NCBI RefSeq assembly: GCF_041379945.2
Contig: NZ_JBFTXJ020000014.1
Span: forward strand, 55,169 to 119,168
DNA: 64,000 nucleotides
Origin: Aneurinibacillus sp. REN35
GTDB taxonomy: Bacteria; Bacillota; Bacilli; Aneurinibacillales; Aneurinibacillaceae
Direction of reading: 5' to 3'
Numbering within the stretch: position 1 is the stretch's first letter; every line of letters begins with the position of its first letter. Position numbers and translations under genes: made by a program. The notes below the pieces were generated by a model. The model was not told the origin of the DNA and did not search any database. It was given only the letters and a program-made list of their open reading frames with translations. Shown in pieces: positions 17,411 to 26,758 of the stretch.

Positions 17411-18818
17411 GATGGACACTCAGGTGGAAAAACAGCACGAACACAAGCGAGAACATGTTCATTTTATTGGCATTGGCGGGTATGGGATGAGCGCCATTGC
17501 CCGTGTCATGCTGGATATGGGCTACCATGTCACGGGGTCCGATATGGCTCGCAAAGAACTGACGGATAAGCTGCAGAAAAAAGGCGCACAAGTATTCATC
17601 GGCCATCAGGCAGATCACATTAAAGGTGCTGATCTGGTCGTATACTCAACCGACATTCCAAAAGAGAATGTAGAACTAGTCGCTGCACAAGAACAGACCA
17701 TTCCACTCATTCACCGTTCGAAGATGCTTGCGCGTCTGTTGAATGAAAAGAAAGGCATCGCTGTTGCGGGTGCACACGGAAAAACAACCACTTCATCCAT
17801 GATTGCGCTGGTTATGGAGAAGACCGGAACGGACCCGACCTACATTATCGGCGGCGAAATTATGGACATCGGCAGCAATGCCAAAGCGGGTACGGGTGAC
17901 TTTGTCGTCGCGGAAGCGGATGAAAGCGATGGCACCTTCCTAGAGTACTTCCCGCACATTGCGGTTATCACAAACATTGAACCGGATCATCTTGAGAACT
18001 ATGACGGTGATTTCGAAAACTTGAAGAAAGCGTATCGTCAATTCCTGTCACAAGTAAAAGAAAACGGTACCGCCATCGTCTGCATCGACGATGAATATGT
18101 GGAGGATATGCTGGCGGAGCGAAAAGCCAACGTATCGCTCATCACGTATGCGATCGACAAACAGGCCGACTACATGGCCAGCAACATTGCGCCGGGTGAT
18201 CGGACCATCTCTTTTGACGTCCTGCATAAAGGCCAACTGCTGGGTCGGATGAAGCTATCTGTACCGGGCATGCATAACGTATACAATGCGCTTGGAACAA
18301 CAGCCGTATGTATCGAGGCCGGACTGACATTTGACGAGATCGCAAAAGCAATCCAAGCATTCCGTGGTGCGAAGCGGCGTTTTCAAGTGATTGGTGAGGT
18401 GAAGGATGTGCTCGTAGTAGACGACTATGCACATCATCCTACCGAGATTGAAGCTACACTAGAAGCGGCGCGCTCGACAAACCGCCGTACGGTGGCGATC
18501 TTCCAGCCGCAGCGGTATACGCGCACATTCTTCCTTTTGGATGCGTTCAGTAAGGCATTCAGTGAAGCTGATGAAGTGATTATCGTCGACATTTATTCTC
18601 CAGCGAATGATAAGCAGATCGAAGGTGTAAGCGCGGAGAAGCTGGTGGAGCTGATTAAAGCGAACAGTAATCCGAACGCAAAGTATATTGCTACAAAGGA
18701 AGATGTCGTGGAGTATTTGCGGGAAGATGTGAAGCCGGGTGATCTTGTGCTGACAATGGGCGCGGGAGATATCTGGAAGGCTGCGGTGCAGCTGGTCGAG
18801 GATTTGGAGAAGAAGTAA
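17403..18818 (+). CDS. murC: UDP-N-acetylmuramate--L-alanine ligase
   Basis: 471 residues from the ATG at 17403. The frame is open further upstream, but that part is a folC shadow with no family similarity, and AGGAAAG lies 6 bp before this ATG; a second ATG at 17412 is possible. MurC adds the first L-Ala to UDP-MurNAc in peptidoglycan synthesis. Motifs: [14 protein letters not shown] (nucleotide-binding N-domain), [13 protein letters not shown] (P-loop), [12 protein letters not shown], and [15 protein letters not shown]. In B. subtilis murC is not next to folC, so this coupling is a local difference. Terminator at 18849. Confidence 0.96.
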   Translation: MNKMDTQVEKQHEHKREHVHFIGIGGYGMSAIARVMLDMGYHVTGSDMARKELTDKLQKKGAQVFIGHQADHIKGADLVVYSTDIPKENVELVAAQEQTIPLIHRSKMLARLLNEKKGIAVAGAHGKTTTSSMIALVMEKTGTDPTYIIGGEIMDIGSNAKAGTGDFVVAEADESDGTFLEYFPHIAVITNIEPDHLENYDGDFENLKKAYRQFLSQVKENGTAIVCIDDEYVEDMLAERKANVSLITYAIDKQADYMASNIAPGDRTISFDVLHKGQLLGRMKLSVPGMHNVYNALGTTAVCIEAGLTFDEIAKAIQAFRGAKRRFQVIGEVKDVLVVDDYAHHPTEIEATLEAARSTNRRTVAIFQPQRYTRTFFLLDAFSKAFSEADEVIIVDIYSPANDKQIEGVSAEKLVELIKANSNPNAKYIATKEDVVEYLREDVKPGDLVLTMGAGDIWKAAVQLVEDLEKK

Positions 18819-18848
18819 AAAAGGTTATGTGAACAACATACAAGAAGA

Positions 18849-18886
18849 GCCCTCTTTTGCCGATAAAGGTGAGAGAGGGCTTTTTT
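18849..18886 (+). terminator. Intrinsic terminator of valS-folC-murC
   Basis: GCCCTCT (18849-18855) pairs with AGAGGGC (18874-18880), followed by six T residues. Confidence 0.85.
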
Positions 18887-18935
18887 ATATAAATTAAAAT
18901 TGCATCTGATTATTCATGTTTTAACCATTCTATTT

Positions 18936-18967
18936 TTGACAGTTATGATTTAAGATATAGGTATAAT
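18936..18967 (+). promoter_or_regulatory. Candidate promoter of the 1413-aa secreted protein
   Basis: Perfect TTGACA (18936-18941) and perfect TATAAT (18962-18967), but separated by 20 bp rather than 16-18. Both hexamers are consensus, so either the spacing keeps it weak or activator-dependent, or only one hexamer is used. Confidence 0.4.
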
Positions 18968-19006
18968 GACCTTGTGTCTTTATGTTTTAAAAAAGGGGGG
19001 AGTGTC

Positions 19007-22000
19007 ATGAAAAATAGAAGGCTTAAAAGTGCGCTTTCAGTTGTACTAATTTTTGCTTTGTTGCTAGGCAGCATTGTAGCGGGCATCGGATATATATACG
19101 CAAGTGAGACAATTAAAATAAGAGTGTTGGAAATTACGGATAAGAAGCAGGGAGATAATGAGCAGGAGAGAATTGAATCGGAACTTACAGATTTAGTCGG
19201 GGACAATAAATACAGTATAGAAACGATCAGCATGAAGAAATTCGTAGCTCTTCGCGAAGAGTTGGATGGAAAGTATGATGTAATTTATATAGGTAGCGGT
19301 ACGTATTCGCCTGCTCCAGTGGGAGTGTATACAGGTAAGACTAAAGCTGAAAAAGAACGTGCGCATAATACGAAAGACAAAATGAATGATATTACTAACC
19401 TCAAAGCTATGGAGATCAAAAAGGACTTTATTGCAAAAGGGCAACTTGTTATCCTGCATACAGATATTCTCAAGCAAAATAATAGTAAGCTCCAAAACAA
19501 CTTCAAGGAATATAGAGGGACTGCAAGTGTTGATAATGTTAAATTTGTAACGAGTAAAGAGCAGGCGATAAGTGCTATTCGTTCAGCAGAAGTTAAAAGA
19601 CCGCGTATTAAAATAACCAACCAACCGAGTAATTATGATTCTGCGTCTTCGCAAATTTATAAACCGGGCGATACAGTTGCCTTTGATTTTAATATTACTA
19701 ACTATGCACAACTGTCGTCTAAGAACTTGGTTGCAAATTTATATATCGATACCGATTTTAATAGGCGATATGATGCGGTTGAGATGATGGGAACAGCGGA
19801 GCTTAGAGGATCTTCTGGTAAACTTACATACCCTCTTGCAAGAGGGTACTCAGGCATGCGTTATTGGAAATTAGAAATTGTTGATAAAGATAGTGGGCTT
19901 AAAGATTACGCTACAGGAGTATTTCAATTCCGAGATAAAAAAGTGGAAGTAAAAGTGCTTCAAGTAACACAAGGTACAGCAACGACGAGCAGCTTACTTA
20001 AAGAAGAGAATATGAAGCAATCGTATCTGGAAACGCAAGATTATAAAATAAGTATTCATGTTATCAGTATGCAGAAATTTAATAGTGATGAGTATAAAGT
20101 GTTAAACGGGAAATACAACATGCTTATTTTTGGTTTTGCAGATTCATATAATAATGCTGCTATTGATGCTAAAGCAGCATTAGAGGTTAAAGATTTTATT
20201 AATACAGGGCAAGGGGTAATGTTTACCCACGATACGATCTTCGAAACGAACAATGAATGGGTTAAGAATTTTATGGACATAACAGGGCAACAGGTACCTA
20301 GAACCGATCTGGGGCATGGGGCGCCAAGCCCATCAACAAAAACTAAAAAAGTAAATGAAGGAATGATGAATCAGTTCCCGTTTCTTTTGGATAATAATGT
20401 GACGATTGCGACTACACATAACCAATATTATACATTGGATTTAGAAGATGAGAATGTCGTCCCTTGGTATAATATTATTGGTGGCAATCGAGATACAGAT
20501 GACAGTTGGAATCATTACTACACATATTCGAAAGGGACGGTAACGTATTCCGGAACGGGGCATACAAATACCGGTTTCCCAGATTCAGAACAGCGGCTAT
20601 TTGTTAATACGATGTATCGTGCGTTTATCGGCGCGAACCATGCTCCGGAGGTTACGGTATATACTCCTAAGGAACAAGATCGGATACGTACCATTGATCC
20701 CATAGACATCGTATACAAAATAGAAGATCTGGATTTAAAAGATGTAGATGTATATACAAAGGTATCCATCAAAGAAGTACCGCTAAAAGATAAGGGAAAG
20801 GAGCAATCCATCCCTTTTAGAAGCATCTATCCAGCACAGAGTAATGGGGGAGAAAAGGAAGGCTGGCAGAAATTAAGAAACGGTTCTCTAGTTACGATTC
20901 CTTCCTATACAATGTCAGATGATATGAAAGACGGGGGAACCGTATTTGTTGAAGTAGAGGCACAAGATAAGCAAGGGGCTCAGACGAAGAAAACCATTGA
21001 AGTCGAAGTGAAACGGGTTATCGCCAAACTAAAATTTGATAGACCTGAGAGTATAGTGGCTGAAAAAGATAAGGAGATAGCTATTCCGTATCGTGTAATT
21101 CCAGAGAAGCTGCCTATGGATTTAGGTACAAAATATCCTCATATGACCGTGAAAGATATAAAATTCAAAGAAGTCTTTCCTCCGGGATTAGAAGTTCAAA
21201 TCCCAGATAAAGCTGGCTGGACACGAACCGGATCACTGGAAACGGGATATACGGTGACAGGCATATTAGGAGAAATTAAATACGAACGCGTGCAGGAAGG
21301 CAGTGCGTTCGTGTATGTTGTTCAGAACCCGCCAAATGCATTTGATATTAAGGTCATACCAAAAAGCAATCAAAAATATGTTCTAGGAAATTCAGAAATT
21401 GAGTATCTTGACCTGGATAACCAGGTAGTGGCCGGAAAGTTCAAACCTTTAATTTTGGATGCAGAAACCATTATTTCTAGTCTTACATTACGTGATATAG
21501 AGCTTGAAGTAGGCGAAGAGGCGACATTGTTTCCAAAGTCAGATCCGCAAAATGCTGATTTGCGAGGAATTCAGTGGGAGTGGACAGAAAATGTAAACTA
21601 TGCCAGCAAGACAGAGAAGAATGATGGCAGTGTACTTATTAAGGGGTTAGCACCAGGCACAGCTACGATTAAAGCTAAGATCATGTCTGGTGGAAAAGAA
21701 GTCTCAACAACAAGTAGGGTTACGGTGCTAAATCCACTTAAAAAATTAACACTAACCCGCTCTTTGGATAAAAACAATGTAAGACCAAATGAAGTAGCAA
21801 CGATCACGTACAATCTGGAAACAAAAGGTGTGACAGAGTATAAAGGAATTTTTCCACTTGCTTTGCCGCAGGAGAATGGTTATATAGTTAAGAATGTGTA
21901 TGATTTGACCGGGTTTAAACTATATGGAAATTTTGGGGTTTTAGAGCTTCCGGAGGGAACCTTGCAGCAACAAATGCAGCAGGGATACCAGAATTCTGTT

Positions 22001-23248
22001 GCAGTGGGAACATGGCTGAATATGCATAATGGAAAAGATGAGTTAAATAAAATTGTTGCTCCTTTTCTTGAAAGTTCGTCAAATGTTGGAAAGGTGATTA
22101 CGATACCTTTATTTGCAGAGACGAAAGATCAAGGGGTAAACTTTCAGGTTAAGGTAAATAAATTTGCCACCTTTAAGTTAGTAGGAGAAGGAGAGGGAGA
22201 ATTTCTAGGTTACGGTGTTTCCGTTCCGGATCTTTCCTTTGTGGAAACATTCCCTGCTGCGCCTAATTTTGAGATCATATCTGTTCCCGCAGGTTGGTCA
22301 AAAGACGGGAACGTTGTACGCGGAAAGCCTACTTTTACGCTAAATGGTGATAAATATACGGCCACTTTTGAAATTAAAGTATCGGGTACGAAGCGTGGTA
22401 CGTATGCTTTAAACCAGAGCATAGTAAGTTACACAGGTGCACAAAGCAATACATTGACAGAGCGGTTCCCGAATCTAACATTGACTGTTGAAGTTGATCC
22501 AGTTAACCCTGAATTTACCTGGCAGGCGGTCATCGTTGGAGACACAGCAATTGTAACGATTGTACCGATGGATGAAACGATTTTTGATGAGACAGAATGG
22601 CGAACAAAAAATTCCAATGGCATGTGGAATGATGGGGTGTTTACTACAGGGAAATTTAATACAAAGACCATGGCTATTGACCTTCTGAAGGATGAAAAGG
22701 GAAAACCTATTACCACACCTTTTGGAATTTGGGCGAAAACACCAGGTATAGGGGAGAAAAAAGTGGATATCCCATTAGAACCTCTAGGAACGGCGTCTCC
22801 ACCTGGAGGCGAGGGTGGGCAGCATCCTTATATTGATCTTGATATAACAGCAACTACACAACCAGGTAAAGATGAAAACCGAGCGGCGCAAGTCAATATG
22901 ATATATAAGCTTAAGCCGGGTGTGTCTATTCCAGAATGGTTGACAATAAGTATACCAAAGGCTGGATATACAATTGAAGAAGAGGGTCGAGAAGTTGTTA
23001 GGTTTACGGAATTTGATACAAGCGACAAAAATATTATGGATGCTCCTATTCAGAATATCCGCCTGATTAAAACAGCAGATGGAAAAACGCATACGTATAC
23101 TGTTAAAGTAAAAGTATATCCCACATATACAATTCAACTGCCTGGGCTCTCACCTATCGTGAAGCGCTCTGATGACAGTGAGGCAGATATGCTTCCAAAA
23201 GTTGAGAAAGTTACTGTTACAGTAAAAGCCAAAGCAAACCTAAATTAA
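19007..23248 (+). CDS. Large secreted protein with duplicated N-terminal module (DUF5057-like) and Ig-like domain; candidate pilus tip adhesin
   Basis: 1413 residues from the ATG at 19007 (AAGGGGGG six bases upstream; a GTG 33 bp earlier is less likely). Residues 1-31 form a signal sequence. Residues about 37-175 and 314-425 are two copies of one alpha/beta module, sharing VLEITxx/VLQVTxx, ISMKKF/ISMQKF, LDGKYD/LNGKYN and FIAKGQ/FINTGQ. A CARDB-like beta domain lies between them (about 198-310). Bacterial Ig-like (Big2) sequence is near 819-910 (GLAPGTATIKAKI). The rest is beta-rich. There is no LPxTG, SLH or C-terminal membrane helix. It ends convergently on three minor pilins. I recall DUF5057 for this N-terminal family; function is unknown. 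A PilY1-like role is inferred from position only. Confidence 0.7.
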   Translation: MKNRRLKSALSVVLIFALLLGSIVAGIGYIYASETIKIRVLEITDKKQGDNEQERIESELTDLVGDNKYSIETISMKKFVALREELDGKYDVIYIGSGTYSPAPVGVYTGKTKAEKERAHNTKDKMNDITNLKAMEIKKDFIAKGQLVILHTDILKQNNSKLQNNFKEYRGTASVDNVKFVTSKEQAISAIRSAEVKRPRIKITNQPSNYDSASSQIYKPGDTVAFDFNITNYAQLSSKNLVANLYIDTDFNRRYDAVEMMGTAELRGSSGKLTYPLARGYSGMRYWKLEIVDKDSGLKDYATGVFQFRDKKVEVKVLQVTQGTATTSSLLKEENMKQSYLETQDYKISIHVISMQKFNSDEYKVLNGKYNMLIFGFADSYNNAAIDAKAALEVKDFINTGQGVMFTHDTIFETNNEWVKNFMDITGQQVPRTDLGHGAPSPSTKTKKVNEGMMNQFPFLLDNNVTIATTHNQYYTLDLEDENVVPWYNIIGGNRDTDDSWNHYYTYSKGTVTYSGTGHTNTGFPDSEQRLFVNTMYRAFIGANHAPEVTVYTPKEQDRIRTIDPIDIVYKIEDLDLKDVDVYTKVSIKEVPLKDKGKEQSIPFRSIYPAQSNGGEKEGWQKLRNGSLVTIPSYTMSDDMKDGGTVFVEVEAQDKQGAQTKKTIEVEVKRVIAKLKFDRPESIVAEKDKEIAIPYRVIPEKLPMDLGTKYPHMTVKDIKFKEVFPPGLEVQIPDKAGWTRTGSLETGYTVTGILGEIKYERVQEGSAFVYVVQNPPNAFDIKVIPKSNQKYVLGNSEIEYLDLDNQVVAGKFKPLILDAETIISSLTLRDIELEVGEEATLFPKSDPQNADLRGIQWEWTENVNYASKTEKNDGSVLIKGLAPGTATIKAKIMSGGKEVSTTSRVTVLNPLKKLTLTRSLDKNNVRPNEVATITYNLETKGVTEYKGIFPLALPQENGYIVKNVYDLTGFKLYGNFGVLELPEGTLQQQMQQGYQNSVAVGTWLNMHNGKDELNKIVAPFLESSSNVGKVITIPLFAETKDQGVNFQVKVNKFATFKLVGEGEGEFLGYGVSVPDLSFVETFPAAPNFEIISVPAGWSKDGNVVRGKPTFTLNGDKYTATFEIKVSGTKRGTYALNQSIVSYTGAQSNTLTERFPNLTLTVEVDPVNPEFTWQAVIVGDTAIVTIVPMDETIFDETEWRTKNSNGMWNDGVFTTGKFNTKTMAIDLLKDEKGKPITTPFGIWAKTPGIGEKKVDIPLEPLGTASPPGGEGGQHPYIDLDITATTQPGKDENRAAQVNMIYKLKPGVSIPEWLTISIPKAGYTIEEEGREVVRFTEFDTSDKNIMDAPIQNIRLIKTADGKTHTYTVKVKVYPTYTIQLPGLSPIVKRSDDSEADMLPKVEKVTVTVKAKANLN

Positions 23249-23251
23249 ATG

Positions 23252-23283
23252 AAAAAGGACCGGAATTCCCCCGGTCCTTTTTC
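23252..23283. terminator. Bidirectional terminator between the secreted protein and the minor pilins
   Basis: AAAAGGACCGG (23253-23263) pairs with CCGGTCCTTTT (23271-23281), flanked by A residues on the left and T residues on the right, so it works on both strands for these convergent genes. Confidence 0.85.
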
Positions 23284-23311
23284 GTGTGCTTATAAAATTA
23301 CAGCGAATTTG

Positions 23312-25333
23312 TTAAGGTGCAAATTGTACGGTGGAAGGCATGCTGCCTTTCGGGTTGTATTCAATATCATACGCATCCAAAAAGAATGTATCGCCAGCCG
23401 GCAGGCCGTAGGTATTCGCCTCAAATATCTTTCGGTTGAACTGGATGGTAAACCTAGAGGCAAGGTAATTCGGGTTACTATCCTTGTAGATTTCCTGAGT
23501 GAGTTCGCGTTTCGTATTAAACTCTAGATAGCCTTGTTCTCCCGTTGCAACGCCACCATAAATTCGATTAAAGGAGTTGATAGAATAGATGTGCAAGGCT
23601 GATTCAGAATAAAGAAAGGCGGACAGTGGTTTAAATGAACTTGTTCCTTCCCCTTTCCATTTAGCTAGATAAGCATTCATGCTTTCACTATCCTGTTTTA
23701 TATTGCGTGCAGTTAAGTTAATTTTTCCTGAAGCGATAATAGCAAGATTCTTATTGTTGATATTTTCAATCTCACGAATGACGACATCGCCGTCTACATA
23801 TATTGTCCCTGTGATATCTATATTTCCGACAATATCAAGGTTTCCTTTAATATAAATGGTTCCTTCAAACGTAAATGGCTTACCGGAGGCACCATCTTTA
23901 AAAGCCGCTAAATGCCCCATCTCCACTGTTGCTTTCCCGTCCGGCATGGTATCGGAAGGGCCAATATACAACTGTCGAACATCATTTATCAATTTTTGCC
24001 CTGATAGACGAACAGTAAGAGGCACAGGTGCGTTAGGGTCTGTGATAGACAACGGTTCTGAGCGAATCACAAGCTTTTTATCTGAAAGCGGGGGAATGTT
24101 CTCTATTATATCAAAACCGTCATCTTCTCCCTGTTCAAAAGAGATAGGCTGATCAGGTGAAACTTCAAAACCGGATGTGGTAGAACCTGCATGATGCGAT
24201 TGATTGTCATTAACCATCTTCTCTTTTATAAAATCGTGTACCGTTTCTTTTGCGGCTGCTGGTGCACTAGAGCTTCCAGGGTCAAATGTTAGCTTGGTTG
24301 TCGCCACTTTTTGCTCGGCTACTCGCTCAACAATAGGAGGCTCATAACCTGGAACATAAGGCATTTCTTTTGGTGCAGACAGTTCGGTTTTCGTACTGCC
24401 TACAGGAAGCTCCTTAGGCGTGAAGATATCAACAGATTTTAATGTTGTTCTATTTAGAGACGTAATGTCTCTAATATTTAAGAAATTTTCACTATGTGGA
24501 TCGGGTTCAGGCTTTGTGACAGCATCAACCACACTCAGTTCTCCGGCATCAGAAAGAAAAAGTGTCCCATCTATATAAGGTTGATTACGGTTCGACTGTT
24601 TAGGCCCTCCAAGATCATTCGGATCATCGGTTCCTGTCTTTCCTTCGTTTTCTATGAGGTAACGGTAGTCTTTTGATACAAGAACATTGCCTGCCGCCGC
24701 GTTGCCAATAATATTTGTACCGCCGAACAATCGAAGCCCCTTCGGACTGCTTACTGCGTAGTGAAAGGGAGCAGGTACAGTATTAATATATATGGTTGAC
24801 GTCAACAGTATCCGTTTTGCCTTTCCTGTTTCATTAATGGCACGGGGAGGCAGGCCAAGAGCATACAGGGTGATCTTTTTTACATAGGGCTGGCTGGGCT
24901 GCTGTGGATCATTCGTATAAGGCAGCGCCACGGGTTCCAATTTGTATCCGAGTGCAAACCCACCTCGATTTTCTCCGGGAAGCGTGTATTTTTGATAAGG
25001 ACCGCCGTTATTTGCTAGCGTGATTTTGCTTGCAACTTCATCTAGCTTATTTGAGACAAACGTATCTACGACTGTACTATTTTTATATCCACTTGTTTTA
25101 ATAGGACTGCTCACATCATTTAATTCTTTCTCCAACTGCTTTTTAAAATAAGCCAGACCCATGTCAGCAAACATCTTTCCTTGAATCTCATCATCGGCAA
25201 AGGCTCGCTGCTTTCCGCCCTGGACAAGAAAAGAAGAGATACTGAGCCCTAATACCATGAATAAAATTAAAATGAAAAATACAATAAGCAAAGCGCCGCC
25301 GCGTTCGTTGACTATTTTATTCAAATTCCTCAC
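23312..25333 (-). CDS. PilX-like minor pilin-associated protein with long beta-rich C-terminus
   Basis: 673 residues. The N-terminus (NERGGALLIVFFILILFMVLGLSISSFL) is the PilX/GspK-type prepilin helix: Gly at the cleavage site, then a hydrophobic helix lacking the usual Glu5. PilX proteins are usually below 250 residues; this one is far longer. Around residues 485-550 it has repeated short strands (FTFEGTIYIKGNLDIVGNIDI, IYVDGDVVIREI) resembling the stacked turns of polymer-forming or beta-helical proteins. Residues about 240-430 are Pro/Ser-rich. It is the last of three coupled genes (ATGA overlap at 25330-25333). Likely part of a pilus priming complex. Confidence 0.65.
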   Translation of the reverse strand: MRNLNKIVNERGGALLIVFFILILFMVLGLSISSFLVQGGKQRAFADDEIQGKMFADMGLAYFKKQLEKELNDVSSPIKTSGYKNSTVVDTFVSNKLDEVASKITLANNGGPYQKYTLPGENRGGFALGYKLEPVALPYTNDPQQPSQPYVKKITLYALGLPPRAINETGKAKRILLTSTIYINTVPAPFHYAVSSPKGLRLFGGTNIIGNAAAGNVLVSKDYRYLIENEGKTGTDDPNDLGGPKQSNRNQPYIDGTLFLSDAGELSVVDAVTKPEPDPHSENFLNIRDITSLNRTTLKSVDIFTPKELPVGSTKTELSAPKEMPYVPGYEPPIVERVAEQKVATTKLTFDPGSSSAPAAAKETVHDFIKEKMVNDNQSHHAGSTTSGFEVSPDQPISFEQGEDDGFDIIENIPPLSDKKLVIRSEPLSITDPNAPVPLTVRLSGQKLINDVRQLYIGPSDTMPDGKATVEMGHLAAFKDGASGKPFTFEGTIYIKGNLDIVGNIDITGTIYVDGDVVIREIENINNKNLAIIASGKINLTARNIKQDSESMNAYLAKWKGEGTSSFKPLSAFLYSESALHIYSINSFNRIYGGVATGEQGYLEFNTKRELTQEIYKDSNPNYLASRFTIQFNRKIFEANTYGLPAGDTFFLDAYDIEYNPKGSMPSTVQFAP

Positions 25334-26106
25334 TCCTGAGAAAGACTGTTTACTGAAATTTCGGTTCGCACCATATAAATATAGTTGAAAAGGACATTGC
25401 TTTCTATAGAGGAAGTTCCTCCGCTTGATATAGGCTGTATTGTTTCAACTTCCTCCTTGATTTCCTGTAAGTTAGTAAAAGCTGTTTTTTGTCCGTTTTG
25501 TATATTTCCATTATTTTGTGCCTTGGGTGCAATAATTAAGTAGACAGCAACCTTCTTGCTATTTGGATTGGTGTTACCTTCCATAATGCGGAAAAGTCCG
25601 TAGACCAAATATGACGGGTCATAAGAAAAGGACGAATATATGCCCGTCGATGGAGCAAGCTGAAAGAGCTTCTTATTAAGTATAGAAACAGGCACTTTTT
25701 CTGTAGAAGAGCTAGGTAGTGTTTCATAGTTTACCTCTCTCTTATAAGTTGCAATTGCTTTTTTGAAGGATGAACTGTCCGTTTCCGATACAATATGTGC
25801 GGATCTCAATATAGCAAATATGTCCTCTTTGCTATTCGTGTTATCTGTTCCATCATCCAAGTCAAAGTAAGAGGCATCTTGCAATGTATTCATGATATCG
25901 CCAATAATAAAGTCAGCTTCATTACGTAAGGAGGTCTGTACTTGAGTTTTCCCGTATGTTGTAATTCCGGACAGGTAGACGGAAGAAAGCGGAATGAGAA
26001 TGACGATAAAAATTGTTAAGCTTGCCAAGAGCTCAACTAATGTAAGTCCTGCTTCGTTCCGTACGTATCGACATATAGATTTTCTCATATGCATTCCCCA
26101 GTTCAT
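25330..26106 (-). CDS. Prepilin-type minor pilin, PilW/ComGF-like
   Basis: 258 residues. Class III-like prepilin leader: NEAG followed by LTLVELLASLTIFIVILIPL, with cleavage expected after the Gly and Glu at +5. It overlaps both neighbours by 4 bp (ATGA), which fixes the ATG at 26106. Position second of three and the length suit PilW. Cleavage would be done by PilD (33682). The pilin body after residue 60 is not similar to anything I can name. Confidence 0.75.
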   Translation of the reverse strand: MNWGMHMRKSICRYVRNEAGLTLVELLASLTIFIVILIPLSSVYLSGITTYGKTQVQTSLRNEADFIIGDIMNTLQDASYFDLDDGTDNTNSKEDIFAILRSAHIVSETDSSSFKKAIATYKREVNYETLPSSSTEKVPVSILNKKLFQLAPSTGIYSSFSYDPSYLVYGLFRIMEGNTNPNSKKVAVYLIIAPKAQNNGNIQNGQKTAFTNLQEIKEEVETIQPISSGGTSSIESNVLFNYIYMVRTEISVNSLSQE

Positions 26107-26597
26107 TCCGTGATTCCTGTGCTTAGGCGTGCCAGCACAGAAGTGGGAGTATTGGCTTCTCTAACAGTAACAGTAATCAGAAGCATTACATTATTTTCAA
26201 TCTTATTTTCTGGATCATTTTCTCCAGCGTCAGAGATCTCGATGGATTGTATATATGATCGTCCATTTAAAGTTTGCGGCTCTGTGAGATTGATGGTAAG
26301 AGGAGTTGAGCTCACCAAGGGGGCAAGGGTCTGATAATTCAATCGAGAATGATCTGCAATAACCGCTCCACCTTGTACTTCCATTTTAGTAGAAGTGAAT
26401 TCTAAAGTGCCGCTCTTCCATTCTTCTGCGGTCTGCCTAGCAAGGTTCATTGCAATCATACGATTATCCTGTGATTTGGATAACGTATAATTTTGTGTAA
26501 AAAAACTGCCGAATAATAAAAGAGAGATAGAAAGAATAACAATTGATGCGACTACTTCAACTAAGGTAAGCCCTTTTTCTTCTTTAAGAATCCCCAT
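26103..26597 (-). CDS. Prepilin-type minor pilin, PilV/GspI-like
   Basis: 164 residues starting at ATG 26597 with GGGAGGTG upstream. Leader KEEKG is followed by LTLVEVVASIVILSISLLLF, with Glu at +5 of the mature form. The NLARQTAEEWKSG segment just after the helix is typical of PilV/GspI-type minor pilins. First gene of the three-gene minus-strand minor pilin operon. Confidence 0.78.
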   Translation of the reverse strand: MGILKEEKGLTLVEVVASIVILSISLLLFGSFFTQNYTLSKSQDNRMIAMNLARQTAEEWKSGTLEFTSTKMEVQGGAVIADHSRLNYQTLAPLVSSTPLTINLTEPQTLNGRSYIQSIEISDAGENDPENKIENNVMLLITVTVREANTPTSVLARLSTGITE

Positions 26598-26621
26598 TTT
26601 TGCACCTCCCGACTTGATTCG

Positions 26622-26630
26622 ATTTTACCA
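26622..26630 (-). promoter_or_regulatory. Extended -10 promoter for the minor pilin operon
   Basis: On the minus strand TGG-TAAAAT (TAAAAT corresponds to 26627-26622), 25 bp before the first pilin start. The -35 is weak. Confidence 0.4.
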
Positions 26631-26758
26631 TGAAAAGGACCTGTAGAATATCCGTTACATAATTGTTATAGAAATCATAGGTTTTATGAAGGAAATAAGA
26701 CTTAAAAAACGAATATAGATAGTTCTTCTTGATTTTGTTAATAAAGGTGGTCTCTGAA

